Origin: Pseudomonas sp. MH9.2
GTDB taxonomy: Bacteria; Pseudomonadota; Gammaproteobacteria; Pseudomonadales; Pseudomonadaceae
Direction of reading: 5' to 3'
NCBI RefSeq assembly: GCF_034353875.1
Contig: NZ_CP133784.1
Span: 3,562,501 to 3,626,500 of the forward strand
DNA: 64,000 nucleotides
The translations under genes were made by a program, and so were the position numbers. The notes below the pieces were generated by a model that made no database searches, had not been told where the DNA came from, and saw nothing but the letters and a program-made list of their open reading frames with translations. Below, one piece after another: positions 19,571 to 27,924 of the stretch. Every line of letters begins with the position of its first letter. Position 1 is the first letter of the stretch.

Positions 19571-21190
19571 CTATCGGCGCACGACCAGATACAGACCTGC
19601 CACCAACATGACCCAGGCTGGCCATGCTGCCAGCGCGACCAGGGCCGTGCCGCTGGCAGCCAGGGTCGAGCCCAGTACCGCGCCGCCTGCCAGTAAACCT
19701 GCGCCAGTCAGACGCAACGCCCAGCCGTCGCCACGCTCACGCCACGCGGGCTGCGGTGCGGAGGCGTGGGGCTTGGACATGCGCTCCAGCAGGTCGCGGG
19801 TCATGTTGGCCAGGTGGGGTATCTGTTCAACCTGCGTGTGCAGGTTGTGCAGCAGGGTTTTCGGGCTGACGCGCTCGCGCATCCAGCGCTCCAAAAACGG
19901 TTGAGCGGTGCTCCACAGGTCAAGTTCCGGGTACAGTTGGCGCCCCAGACCCTCAATGTTGAGCAGGGTTTTTTGTAACAGCACCAATTGTGGCTGGACT
20001 TCCATGTTGAAGCGGCGTGCGGTCTGGAACAGACGCATCAGCACCTGGCCGAACGAAATGTCTTTAAGCGGCTTCTCGAAAATCGGTTCGCAAACAGTGC
20101 GGATCGCGGCTTCGAATTCGTTGAGCTTGGTATGCGCCGGCACCCAGCCCGAGTCGATGTGCAACTGGGCCACGCGACGATAGTCACGCTTGAAGAACGC
20201 AAACAGGTTGCGCGCCAGATAGTCCTGGTCTTCGGGCGTCAGGCTGCCGACGATGCCGCAGTCGATGGCGATGTACTGCGGGCTCCAAGGCTGCACGGTG
20301 CTGACGAAAATGTTGCCGGGATGCATGTCGGCATGAAAGAAGCTGTCACGAAATACTTGGGTGAAGAAAATCTCCACGCCGCGCTCGGCGAGCATTTTCA
20401 TGTCGGTGCGCTGATCGGCCAGGGTCGCGAGGTCCGTGACCTGAATGCCGTAGATGCGCTCCATCACCAGTACTTTGGGGCGGCACCAGTCCCAATAGAC
20501 TTGAGGCACGTAGAGCAGCGGCGAGCCTTCGAAGTTGCGTCGCAGCTGGCTGGAGTTGGCGGCCTCGCGCAACAAATCGAGTTCGTCGTAGATGGTCTTT
20601 TCGTAATCGCTGACCACCTCTACCGGATGCAGCAGACGTGCATCGGCCGAGAGCCGTTCGGCCACGCGGGCCAGTATGAACAACCACGCCAGATCCTGGC
20701 TGATGATCGGTTTGAGGCCGGGGCGCACGACTTTGACCACCACCTCTTCGCCGGTTTTCAACTGCGCGGCATGCACCTGCGCGACCGAGGCAGAGGCCAG
20801 CGGTGCGACATCGAAGCGGCTGAACACGGCACTGATTTTTGCGCCGAGCTGCTCTTCGATCAGGCCGATGGCCTGCTGCGAATCGAACGGCGGCACGCGG
20901 TCCTGCAAGTGCATCAACTCGTCGGCGATGTCCTCGGGGAGCAGATCGCGGCGGGTGGAGAGCAGCTGGCCGAATTTTATGAAAATCGGCCCGAGGTCCT
21001 GCAGCGCCATGCGCAAGCGTGCGCCACGGCTCAGCTCCAGGGGTTTACGCGGGAACCAGCGCCACGGCATGGCATAACGCAGGGCGAGCATCCACCAGGG
21101 CAGCGGCAGGGCAAACAACAAGTCATCGAGACGGTAGCGGATCACGACGCGTTGGATGCGAAACAGACGGCGGACGGCAAGCAGCTTCAT
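19571..21190 (-). CDS. ubiB: Ubiquinone biosynthesis regulatory ATPase UbiB
   Basis: An atypical protein-kinase-like (ABC1/ADCK) membrane ATPase needed for ubiquinone synthesis. The 539-residue protein has the signature KxGQ motif as KFGQLLSTR at 72-80, the ExD-type and [10 protein letters not shown] blocks near 125-130, and [11 protein letters not shown] near 285. Two closely spaced membrane helices end the chain (about 498-535). Its ATG overlaps the stop of ubiJ by 4 bases. Confidence 0.95.
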   Translation of the reverse strand: MKLLAVRRLFRIQRVVIRYRLDDLLFALPLPWWMLALRYAMPWRWFPRKPLELSRGARLRMALQDLGPIFIKFGQLLSTRRDLLPEDIADELMHLQDRVPPFDSQQAIGLIEEQLGAKISAVFSRFDVAPLASASVAQVHAAQLKTGEEVVVKVVRPGLKPIISQDLAWLFILARVAERLSADARLLHPVEVVSDYEKTIYDELDLLREAANSSQLRRNFEGSPLLYVPQVYWDWCRPKVLVMERIYGIQVTDLATLADQRTDMKMLAERGVEIFFTQVFRDSFFHADMHPGNIFVSTVQPWSPQYIAIDCGIVGSLTPEDQDYLARNLFAFFKRDYRRVAQLHIDSGWVPAHTKLNEFEAAIRTVCEPIFEKPLKDISFGQVLMRLFQTARRFNMEVQPQLVLLQKTLLNIEGLGRQLYPELDLWSTAQPFLERWMRERVSPKTLLHNLHTQVEQIPHLANMTRDLLERMSKPHASAPQPAWRERGDGWALRLTGAGLLAGGAVLGSTLAASGTALVALAAWPAWVMLVAGLYLVVRR

Positions 21191-21810
21191 GCGTTATCGC
21201 TGGATTTGAGGGAGAGGGCAAGGCGCTCGAAGCGCGCCTCGAGACGTTCAAGGTCGAGCCTGGTCTGGTCCAGCTCGGCGAAGCGGGCTTCGGCTTCACG
21301 TTGGCCGACCAGGGTGCGCGATTCCTCACTGAGGTAGTCGGCGAGGTTGTGCGTGAGGTTGGTCAGGCTGTCGCGGGTCCAGCGGGCGCTGCTGCGCAGT
21401 TGGCCCCCGAGCAAAGGACTGGCGACCGGACCGAGCCAGCGCGAGAGTTCGTACTCCCAGTCCAGCTCAAGGTCTTGCAGCACGCCGACCAGTTCCAGCA
21501 ATACGGCGCTGTCGCCTTCAAGCTCGACTTCAGGGCCATGCAGTACGGCGGTTTTGTCCTGGCTCAGGGCTAGACGCAGCAAACTCGAGGCTGGCGCACG
21601 CAGGGTACAGTCGGCCTCAGCGGCCCAGTGTGCCGCCAACAGCAAGCCTTCATCGCTGGGCAAAATGAACAGCTGAAAGGCCGGGTTACGGCAATCGACT
21701 GCAATCATCTTGCCTGCCAGGCGTTCGAGGCGTGGCAGGGCGGTGCTGTCCATGCGCAGCACACGGTTGATGCCGAGCTCGACGCTGGCGAGCAAGCCGC
21801 TGAGTAACAT
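21187..21810 (-). CDS. ubiJ: Ubiquinone biosynthesis accessory factor UbiJ (SCP2 domain)
   Basis: A soluble accessory protein that binds ubiquinone intermediates through an SCP2 lipid-binding domain in the Ubi metabolon. The 207-residue chain has an N-terminal SCP2-like region (about 15-115) and a C-terminal charged helix with [17 protein letters not shown] that probably forms a coiled coil. It starts inside the TGATG junction with ubiE and overlaps ubiB, so ubiE-ubiJ-ubiB are translated as a coupled set. Confidence 0.9.
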   Translation of the reverse strand: MLLSGLLASVELGINRVLRMDSTALPRLERLAGKMIAVDCRNPAFQLFILPSDEGLLLAAHWAAEADCTLRAPASSLLRLALSQDKTAVLHGPEVELEGDSAVLLELVGVLQDLELDWEYELSRWLGPVASPLLGGQLRSSARWTRDSLTNLTHNLADYLSEESRTLVGQREAEARFAELDQTRLDLERLEARFERLALSLKSSDNA

Positions 21811-22580
21811 CAGGGCTTGATGCCGCGATGCAGGGCAACGATGCCTGCGGTCATGTTGTGATAGGTCACACGGTCGAAACCGGCTTCTACCATCATCGAC
21901 TTGAGGGTTTCCTGATTCGGGTGCATGCGGATCGACTCCGCCAGATAGCGGTAGCTTTCCGAGTCATTGGTAATCAGTTTGCCCATCAGCGGCATGAACG
22001 CGAACGAGTAAGCGTCGTAGGCCTTGGACATCAGCGCGTTGGTCGGTTTGGAGAACTCCAGGACCAACAAGCGCCCGCCGGGCTTGAGGACACGCAGCAT
22101 CGAGCGCAGGGCGTCTTCTTTATGCGTCACGTTGCGCAGGCCGAAGGCGATGGTCACGCAGTCGAAATGGTTGTCCGGGAACGGCAGCTTTTCCGCGTCG
22201 GCCTGAACGAACTTGACGTTGCCAGCCACACCCAGGTCCAGCAGACGGTCGCGGCCGACTTTCAACATCGAGGCGTTGATGTCCGCCAGTACGACTTCGC
22301 CGGTCGGACCGACCAGATGCGAAAACTTTCTTGCCAGATCGCCAGTGCCGCCAGCGATGTCCAGCACGCGATTGCCCGTGCGTACGCCAGACAACTCGAT
22401 AGCAAAGCGCTTCCACAACCGGTGCATGCCACCGGACAGCAGGTCGTTCATCAAGTCGTACTTGGCCGCAACGGAGTGGAAAACCTCAGCGACTTTCTCG
22501 GCTTTCTGGCTTTCCGGTACGTTTTTGTAGCCGAAGTGAGTGGTGGGTTCGGCATCGCTGCCTTTGCGCGGATCGTTCAT
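21810..22580 (-). CDS. ubiE: Ubiquinone C-methyltransferase UbiE
   Basis: Transfers a methyl group from SAM to the benzoquinol ring in ubiquinone (and, where made, menaquinone) synthesis. With ATG 22580 the protein is 256 residues, the family length, and begins [22 protein letters not shown]. The SAM site [14 protein letters not shown] is near 70, and the [30 protein letters not shown] block follows. In-frame ATGs upstream at 22649 and 22658 have a far better Shine-Dalgarno (AGAGGAG) and would add 23-26 residues; see findings. It is the first gene of the minus-strand ubi-his-tat run. Confidence 0.92.
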   Translation of the reverse strand: MNDPRKGSDAEPTTHFGYKNVPESQKAEKVAEVFHSVAAKYDLMNDLLSGGMHRLWKRFAIELSGVRTGNRVLDIAGGTGDLARKFSHLVGPTGEVVLADINASMLKVGRDRLLDLGVAGNVKFVQADAEKLPFPDNHFDCVTIAFGLRNVTHKEDALRSMLRVLKPGGRLLVLEFSKPTNALMSKAYDAYSFAFMPLMGKLITNDSESYRYLAESIRMHPNQETLKSMMVEAGFDRVTYHNMTAGIVALHRGIKP

Positions 22581-22729
22581 ATCGCTGTCACCGGAATAAA
22601 GTGGGGCCATTCTAATCGTCGGGGCAGCCTTTGTCTTGACAAGGCTCATGGTTGACATCTCCTCTTGGTCTCGCTGCTCATGGTGGCGCGATATAGAATG
22701 TGGCTCGAAACCGACCAAGGAGTCCTTGC

Positions 22730-23008
22730 ATGGCCCAAATAACTGTTGAACGTGAACACGCCCTTGGCCGCGAAGCTGCGCGGGAAAAGGCCGAGCATCT
22801 GGTGCTCAAGCTGGCGGATAAATATGCGCTGAAACCGACATGGTCAGGCGATGTAGTGGAGCTCGAGGGCAAGGGCGCCAAGGGGAAAATCGAGGTCGAA
22901 GACACATTGATCAGGGTCAGCATCGAGCTGAACTTTTTCCTCTCGGCAATGAGCGGCGCGATCAAATCCGAGGTGGAGAGGGTCCTGGACAAAGAACTGC
23001 TGGCTTGA
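22730..23008 (+). CDS. PHA granule-region small protein (polyhydroxyalkanoic acid system family)
   Basis: A 92-residue protein of the family often encoded next to phasin genes in Pseudomonas (PHA_gran_rgn type). Its biochemical role is not established. The chain is a compact alpha/beta sequence: an N-terminal helix rich in E, A and R ([19 protein letters not shown]), then [30 protein letters not shown] strands and a C-terminal helix. There is no signal peptide or membrane helix. AAGGAG lies 7 bases before ATG 22730. It is divergent from ubiE across about 150 bases and lies 185 bases before phaI. Confidence 0.75.
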   Translation: MAQITVEREHALGREAAREKAEHLVLKLADKYALKPTWSGDVVELEGKGAKGKIEVEDTLIRVSIELNFFLSAMSGAIKSEVERVLDKELLA

Positions 23009-23193
23009 ATTCCTGAATCCCCTCGCGGCTGTGTGATGTTTATCGATTAAACGCGTTACCGCTCCACAGCCCGCCCCCCCCCGCAAAATAGCCACCAACC
23101 TAGGGTGAGCATTCTAATTTTTCTGATTATTTTGTGCTCATGCCCATCAACCCGTGGGCAGTTCCTCCAACCTTTTTGAGCGTGAGGTGCACC

Positions 23194-23619
23194 ATGGCCA
23201 AAGTAGCCCTGAAGAAGAAAGTTGATGCCGAGCAAGCCACGGCCCTTTCCGAAGTAAAACTGTATGCCCGCAAAATCTGGCTGGCTGGCTTGGGTGCCTA
23301 CTCCAAGGCCGGTCAAGAAGGCGCCGAGTATGTAAAAGACTTGATCAAGACCGGCGAAGAAGTTGAAAAAAAGGGTAAGAAAATCGTCGACAAGCAGCTC
23401 GATGCGGCCAACAGCGAGATCGACACGATCAAAGACGACGTGGCAGGCGTCAAGGGCAAGTTCGAAGTGCAACTTCATAAAGTCGAGAAGGCTTTTGACC
23501 GCCGTGTTGGCCGCGCCTTGAATCGGTTTGGCATTGCGTCTAAACATGATGTTGAGACACTCTCTGCTAAGCTCGATGGGCTGACGGCATTGCTTGAACG
23601 TGTCGCGCATAAACAATAA
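23194..23619 (+). CDS. phaI: PHA granule-associated phasin PhaI
   Basis: A small phasin coating mcl-PHA granules. The 141-residue chain has the shared phasin core YARKIWLAGLGAYSKAGQEGAEYVKDLIKTGEEVEKKGK, followed by a long amphipathic helix and a basic C-terminus. The core is repeated nearly unchanged in phaF, which follows after 10 bases, so the two arose by duplication. The start is ATG 23194 with GTGAGG 7 bases upstream. A plausible promoter region with a poly-C tract lies upstream (23009-23193). Confidence 0.93.
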   Translation: MAKVALKKKVDAEQATALSEVKLYARKIWLAGLGAYSKAGQEGAEYVKDLIKTGEEVEKKGKKIVDKQLDAANSEIDTIKDDVAGVKGKFEVQLHKVEKAFDRRVGRALNRFGIASKHDVETLSAKLDGLTALLERVAHKQ

Positions 23620-23629
23620 GGAGATCGGG

Positions 23630-24388
23630 ATGGCTGGCAAAAAGAAGATTGAAAAAGAAGGCAGCTCCTGGATTGGCGAGGTTGAAAAATACTCCCGTCA
23701 AATCTGGCTGGCTGGTTTAGGCGCTTACTCAAAAATCAGCAATGACGGCAGTAAGCTTTTCGAAACCCTGGTCAAAGACGGCGAGAAGGCCGAAAAGCAG
23801 ACCAAGAGCGGCGTCGACAAGCAAGTCGATGCAGCGAAGGCAACAGCGCAATCGGCAAAATCCCGAGTGGGCGACGTCAAGGACCTTGCGCTGGGTAAGT
23901 GGAGCGAGCTCGAAGGTGCTTTCGACAAACGCCTGAACAGCGCCATCTCGCGCCTCGGTGTCCCAAGCCGCAACGAAGTCAAGGCACTGCACAGCAAGGT
24001 CGATCTCCTGACTAGGCAAATCGAGAAACTGACCGGCGCGTCGGTGACGCCTGTGTCCTCCAAAGCCGCTGCAAAACCTGCGGCTAAACCCGTAGCCAAG
24101 GCAACGGCCAAGGCAGTGGCCAAACCCGCGGCTAAAGCGCCGGCCAAAACGGCAGCCGCCAAGCCAGCCGCGAAACCGGTTGCCAAGCCTGTTGCCGCGA
24201 AATCGGTAGCTAAACCAGCCGCCACCAAGCCCGCAGCAGCGAAAGCACCCGCAGTGAAAAAAGCAGCAGCACCCAAGCCCGCTGCGGCCAAACCTGCAGT
24301 AGCAGCAACGCCAACTGCCGTTGCTGCTTCAGCGGCAACCCCTGCGCCAGCAACGACCGCTGCGTCGACGCCCGCCAGCCAGTCCTGA
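23630..24388 (+). CDS. phaF: PHA granule-associated protein PhaF (phasin plus histone H1-like tail)
   Basis: A two-domain granule protein. Residues 1-140 are the phasin domain (YSRQIWLAGLGAYSKISNDGSKLFETLVKDGEK). Residues 141-252 are Ala/Lys/Pro-rich with many KPAAK-like units, the histone-H1-like part known in P. putida PhaF to bind DNA and help granule partition at division. AAGGAG lies 5-6 bases before ATG 23630. It is co-transcribed with phaI and ends at a terminator shared with the convergent phaD. The repetitive GC-rich coding sequence of the tail is prone to length variation. Confidence 0.94.
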   Translation: MAGKKKIEKEGSSWIGEVEKYSRQIWLAGLGAYSKISNDGSKLFETLVKDGEKAEKQTKSGVDKQVDAAKATAQSAKSRVGDVKDLALGKWSELEGAFDKRLNSAISRLGVPSRNEVKALHSKVDLLTRQIEKLTGASVTPVSSKAAAKPAAKPVAKATAKAVAKPAAKAPAKTAAAKPAAKPVAKPVAAKSVAKPAATKPAAAKAPAVKKAAAPKPAAAKPAVAATPTAVAASAATPAPATTAASTPASQS

Positions 24389-24403
24389 TTTTTACGGACT
24401 GCC

Positions 24404-24434
24404 AAAAGCCCGGCTGCAAGGTCGGGCTTTTTCG
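24404..24434. terminator. Bidirectional terminator between phaF and phaD
   Basis: The stem AAAAGCCCG (24404-24412) pairs with CGGGCTTTT (24423-24431) around a 10-base loop, with A and T runs on both flanks. It lies between the convergent phaF and phaD stops. Confidence 0.75.
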
Positions 24435-24509
24435 TTTGTGCGTTACCTGTTAGAGAGACATAAGTGCAGCACGTGACGAGTCGTTGCGTGATGGAGTGGT
24501 CGGTTTCAA

Positions 24510-25124
24510 CTACTCCTCCAGATAATGCATCGCCAGCTTCTCCACCCCCTGCCGCGAGTCGGGGATCAGGTGGGGCGCGACCAGCATCATGATCTGGTAG
24601 ACAACGACGCGTACTTCGCCTTCTTTGCCGAGGATGCGTTGGTAGTCCAGGGAGAACAGCAGGGTCATGCTGATCTGTTCCACCAGTTGCCCCAGCGCTT
24701 GTGTGTCGCTGACCAGTTGCCTCTGTGCTTTCAGCTGTGCCAGTAACGATGCCAGGGTGCGTTTTAGTGCGTTGAGCAGGTTGCGGATACCGCGTGCCAG
24801 TTTTGGCAGACGGCCCGCGAGGTTGGACAGGTCCTGGAACAGGAAGCGGTAATACGACAGGCGCTCGACGATCAGGTGCAGAAACACCCAGTAGTCTTCC
24901 GGCGCGAGCTGTGCGTTGGCCGGGGGATTGAGTAGCGGCGACAGTTCTGTCTGGAAACGCTCGAACAAGCCCATGACCAGCGGCTCTTTGCCGTGAAAGT
25001 GGTAGTAGAGATTGCCGGGGCTGATGCCCAGTTCGTTAGCGATTTCCAGTGTCGAGACGTTAGGTTCGCCCTGTTGGTTGAACAAGTGCAAGGCGCATTC
25101 AAGGATACGGTCGCGTGTTTTCAT
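24510..25124 (-). CDS. phaD: PHA locus transcriptional regulator PhaD (TetR family)
   Basis: A 204-residue TetR-like regulator; in P. putida PhaD activates both PHA operons. The N-terminal helix-turn-helix is clear: TRDRILECALHLFNQQGEPNVSTLEIANELGISPGNLYYHFHGKEPL. The C-terminal part is helical, as expected for the ligand-binding dimer domain. It is the last gene of phaC1-phaZ-phaC2-phaD, 71 bases after phaC2, with no obvious promoter in between. It ends facing phaF. Confidence 0.93.
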   Translation of the reverse strand: MKTRDRILECALHLFNQQGEPNVSTLEIANELGISPGNLYYHFHGKEPLVMGLFERFQTELSPLLNPPANAQLAPEDYWVFLHLIVERLSYYRFLFQDLSNLAGRLPKLARGIRNLLNALKRTLASLLAQLKAQRQLVSDTQALGQLVEQISMTLLFSLDYQRILGKEGEVRVVVYQIMMLVAPHLIPDSRQGVEKLAMHYLEE

Positions 25125-25195
25125 CCGGTCTTCTTGTGTGGGTTAATCAGGAATGCACGCAGTGTGTGTTCGCGGCGCCACAGAGGATTTGCATC

Positions 25196-26878
25196 TCAGC
25201 GCACACGCACATAGGTTCCAGGCGCGGCCTCCATCGGTGGGTAGTTCTGGTTGCCGAGGGCCATGAGGGTTTCTCGTTGTGCGCCGGAGCGCTGCTGAAT
25301 CCAGTTCAACCAGTTCGGCCACCAGCTGCCTTCGACGGTTTCTCCATCGTAGTACCAGGCCCGGGGGTCGCTGCTGAGTTTGCCGTTTTCGATGTAGCTC
25401 GATTTGGGGTTGCCTGGCGGGTTGAGGATGCTTTGTACGTGACCGCTGTTGGCCAGCAAGAAGCGCCGGTCGCCGCCGAGCAGCAAGGTCGAGCGATAGA
25501 CCGCGTCCCACGGTGTGATGTGGTCATTGATCCCTGCCACGCTGAAGCTGTCGACGGTGACTTTCTGCAGGTCAACGGGCGTGCCGCATACCTCCAGACC
25601 GCCGGGGTGGCTGAGTGGGTTGTATTTGAAAAAGTCCAGCAAGTCGCCATGCAGGGCGGCCGGCAGGCGTGTGCTGTCGTTGTTCCAGTAGAGGATGTCG
25701 AAGGGCGGCGGCGCCTTGCCCAGCAGGTAGTTATTGACCCAGTAATTCCAGATCAAATCGTTGGGGCGCATCCAGGCGAAGATTTTGGCCATGTCGCGGC
25801 CATCAAGCACACCTTGCTGGTAAGAGCGGCGCTTAGCGGCTTCCAGGGTCTCTTCATCGACGAACAAGGTTGCTGCGCTGTCGATCTGGCTGTCCAGCAG
25901 GCTGACCAGGTAGGTTGCGCTGGAGACCCGGCGCATTTGTCGCTTGGCCTGGAGATGGCCTTGCAGTGCGGCCATGGTCAGGCCGCCGGCGCAGGCACCC
26001 AACAGGTTCACTTCGCGGCTGCCAGTAATGGCGCGGCATACGTTCATCGCTTCTTCGACGGCTTCGACGTAGCTGGACAACCCCCATTCGCGATGACGCA
26101 CATCCGGGTTGCGCCAGCTGATCATGAACACTTGCAGGCCGTTTTTCAGTGCGTACTGGACGAAGCTGTTGGCCGGGCTGAGGTCGAAAATGTAGTACTT
26201 GTTAATTTGCGGCGGAACGATCAGCAGAGGCCGAGCGTACTGCTTTTCGCTCATCGGCTTGTACTGCATCAGCTCCAGCAGCTCGTTGCGAAACACGACT
26301 GCACCGGGGGTGGTGGCGACGGTCTTGCCGACCTCGAATGCATCTTTGGTGATCTGGCTGGGCAGGCCATTGTTGTGCATCAGGTCATCGACCAGGTGGC
26401 TGATGCCCTTGAATACGCTGCTGCCGCCGGAGTTGAACAGCTCCTTGACCGCCAGCGGGTTGAGCAGGGTGTTGGAGGGTGACAGGGCATCGCTGAGCAA
26501 GGACAGGATGAAGTGCGCACGGGCGCGATCATCCTCGGACATCTCGCTATCATCGATCCAACTCTTGAGCTGATGCTGCCAGCTCAGATAGGCCTGCAGC
26601 CCGCGTCGATAGAGGGGGTTTTGCAGCCACGTCGGGTCCGCGAAGCGGCTGTCACGAGGGTTGGGCGTGTGCAGGTTGTCACCCAGTATGACGCGACCCA
26701 ACTGACCACCCAGGGCCAGCACATGACGTGCGCTGTGGACCGGGTGACGCAGGCTTTGGACGGCCACGCTACGCAGCGTGGAAAACACATCTCGCCCGCG
26801 CAAACCACTGATGACGCTTTGCGCATTGATGAATGTGGCCGGGGTGGGCACAGATTCCTTCGCTGGCTTGTCTCGCAT
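25196..26878 (-). CDS. phaC2: Class II poly(R)-hydroxyalkanoate synthase 2
   Basis: Polymerises medium-chain-length 3-hydroxyacyl-CoAs on the granule surface. The 560-residue protein has the lipase-like box LLGACAGG with the catalytic Cys near 296. The Asp in INDHITPWDAVYRS is near 450 and the His in NSGHVQSILNPPG near 480. It is clearly paralogous to phaC1 over the full length. GGAG lies 9 bases before ATG 26878. It is 42 bases downstream of phaZ in the phaC1ZC2D operon. Confidence 0.95.
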   Translation of the reverse strand: MRDKPAKESVPTPATFINAQSVISGLRGRDVFSTLRSVAVQSLRHPVHSARHVLALGGQLGRVILGDNLHTPNPRDSRFADPTWLQNPLYRRGLQAYLSWQHQLKSWIDDSEMSEDDRARAHFILSLLSDALSPSNTLLNPLAVKELFNSGGSSVFKGISHLVDDLMHNNGLPSQITKDAFEVGKTVATTPGAVVFRNELLELMQYKPMSEKQYARPLLIVPPQINKYYIFDLSPANSFVQYALKNGLQVFMISWRNPDVRHREWGLSSYVEAVEEAMNVCRAITGSREVNLLGACAGGLTMAALQGHLQAKRQMRRVSSATYLVSLLDSQIDSAATLFVDEETLEAAKRRSYQQGVLDGRDMAKIFAWMRPNDLIWNYWVNNYLLGKAPPPFDILYWNNDSTRLPAALHGDLLDFFKYNPLSHPGGLEVCGTPVDLQKVTVDSFSVAGINDHITPWDAVYRSTLLLGGDRRFLLANSGHVQSILNPPGNPKSSYIENGKLSSDPRAWYYDGETVEGSWWPNWLNWIQQRSGAQRETLMALGNQNYPPMEAAPGTYVRVR

Positions 26879-26920
26879 GGGGCAACACTCCTTCGTCAGG
26901 CCATGACTAAAGCCCTTTAC

Positions 26921-27775
26921 CTATCGATGAATCGGGGTCGGGTGCGGATGCATGACCGCGCGCTGCCGCTCCTCCAGTAGGAATTTCATGATGATGGGCG
27001 CCACCGCTTCGGCACGGGTGATCAAAAATAAATGACCGTCATCGATTATGTGTAGCTGGGCATTGGGTATCCGCCAAGCCAGCATGCGCATATTTATCAA
27101 AGGAATGAGCGGATCGTCGTCGCCCGCGAGGATCAATGTAGGCTGACGAATCTTGTGCAGCCAATGGATGCTGGTCCAGCCCATCCCGGCAAACAGCTGC
27201 CAGTAATAACCCAGCTTGCCCGACGATCGGACCTTGGCGGCGTGATTGGCGGCCAGGTGAGGGTCCCGACGAAAGGCGCCACCGTAGATTTCCGGCGCGA
27301 TGCGTATCACATGGGACGGCTGAATATATCGCCGTGGGCTGGCCATCAACCACAGCACACGAGGCTTGCCCGGCACCATGACTGCGCCGGCGGCTGTCGC
27401 GGCGAGCACCAGTTTTTTGCAGCGTTCTGGATAGTCGTAGGCGAACTGTTGCGCCAACGCGCCGCCCCACGACACCCCGATCACATTGACCTGGCCGTAA
27501 TTCAGGTAGTCGAGCATCCTCGCGGTCAGCTTGGCCAGCCCGGGAAAGCGAAAGGGGCGACTGGGCGTGGAAGAGCCGCCGACACCCGGCACATCGAAGG
27601 CGATCACTTCCATGTCCGGGTCAAGCGCGTCGACGAACGGAAATACCAGCTCCAGGTTGGCGCCGATGCCATTGAAAATCAGCAACGGTGTCATATCACC
27701 CTTGCCTGGGCGGACGGCCGTGCGGATGGTGTGACCATCCAGGTCGATGGTACGAAAAACAAACGGTTTCGACAT
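26921..27775 (-). CDS. phaZ: Intracellular mcl-PHA depolymerase
   Basis: Mobilises stored mcl-PHA. The 284-residue alpha/beta hydrolase has the nucleophile elbow GVSWGGALAQQ (Ser near 102), an Asp in GDDDPLIPL and a His in DDGHLFL, the complete triad. There is no signal peptide, matching an intracellular granule enzyme. Placement between the two synthases is the standard Pseudomonas order. The ribosome site is weak (AGGGCC before the ATG), which may keep depolymerase below synthase levels; this is inference. Confidence 0.95.
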   Translation of the reverse strand: MSKPFVFRTIDLDGHTIRTAVRPGKGDMTPLLIFNGIGANLELVFPFVDALDPDMEVIAFDVPGVGGSSTPSRPFRFPGLAKLTARMLDYLNYGQVNVIGVSWGGALAQQFAYDYPERCKKLVLAATAAGAVMVPGKPRVLWLMASPRRYIQPSHVIRIAPEIYGGAFRRDPHLAANHAAKVRSSGKLGYYWQLFAGMGWTSIHWLHKIRQPTLILAGDDDPLIPLINMRMLAWRIPNAQLHIIDDGHLFLITRAEAVAPIIMKFLLEERQRAVMHPHPTPIHR

Positions 27776-27924
27776 GCGCGGGCCCTATGGGTTAAACCGC
27801 TGGTTAAGCCGTCCTGCGCTTTTCCAGACGGGTCGAGGTGATCCTCGTATTACTGCTCGTCACGTGACCGCGCGTCGGAGGCTGATGGCACTTCCAGATA
27901 TCCATCAGCACCCTGTTTTGTTGT

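Noticed and set aside
24040..24380. Direct repeats in phaF that could suggest a CRISPR or satellite
   Set aside because: They are in frame, code for KPAA-type units of the histone-like tail, and lack equal spacers.
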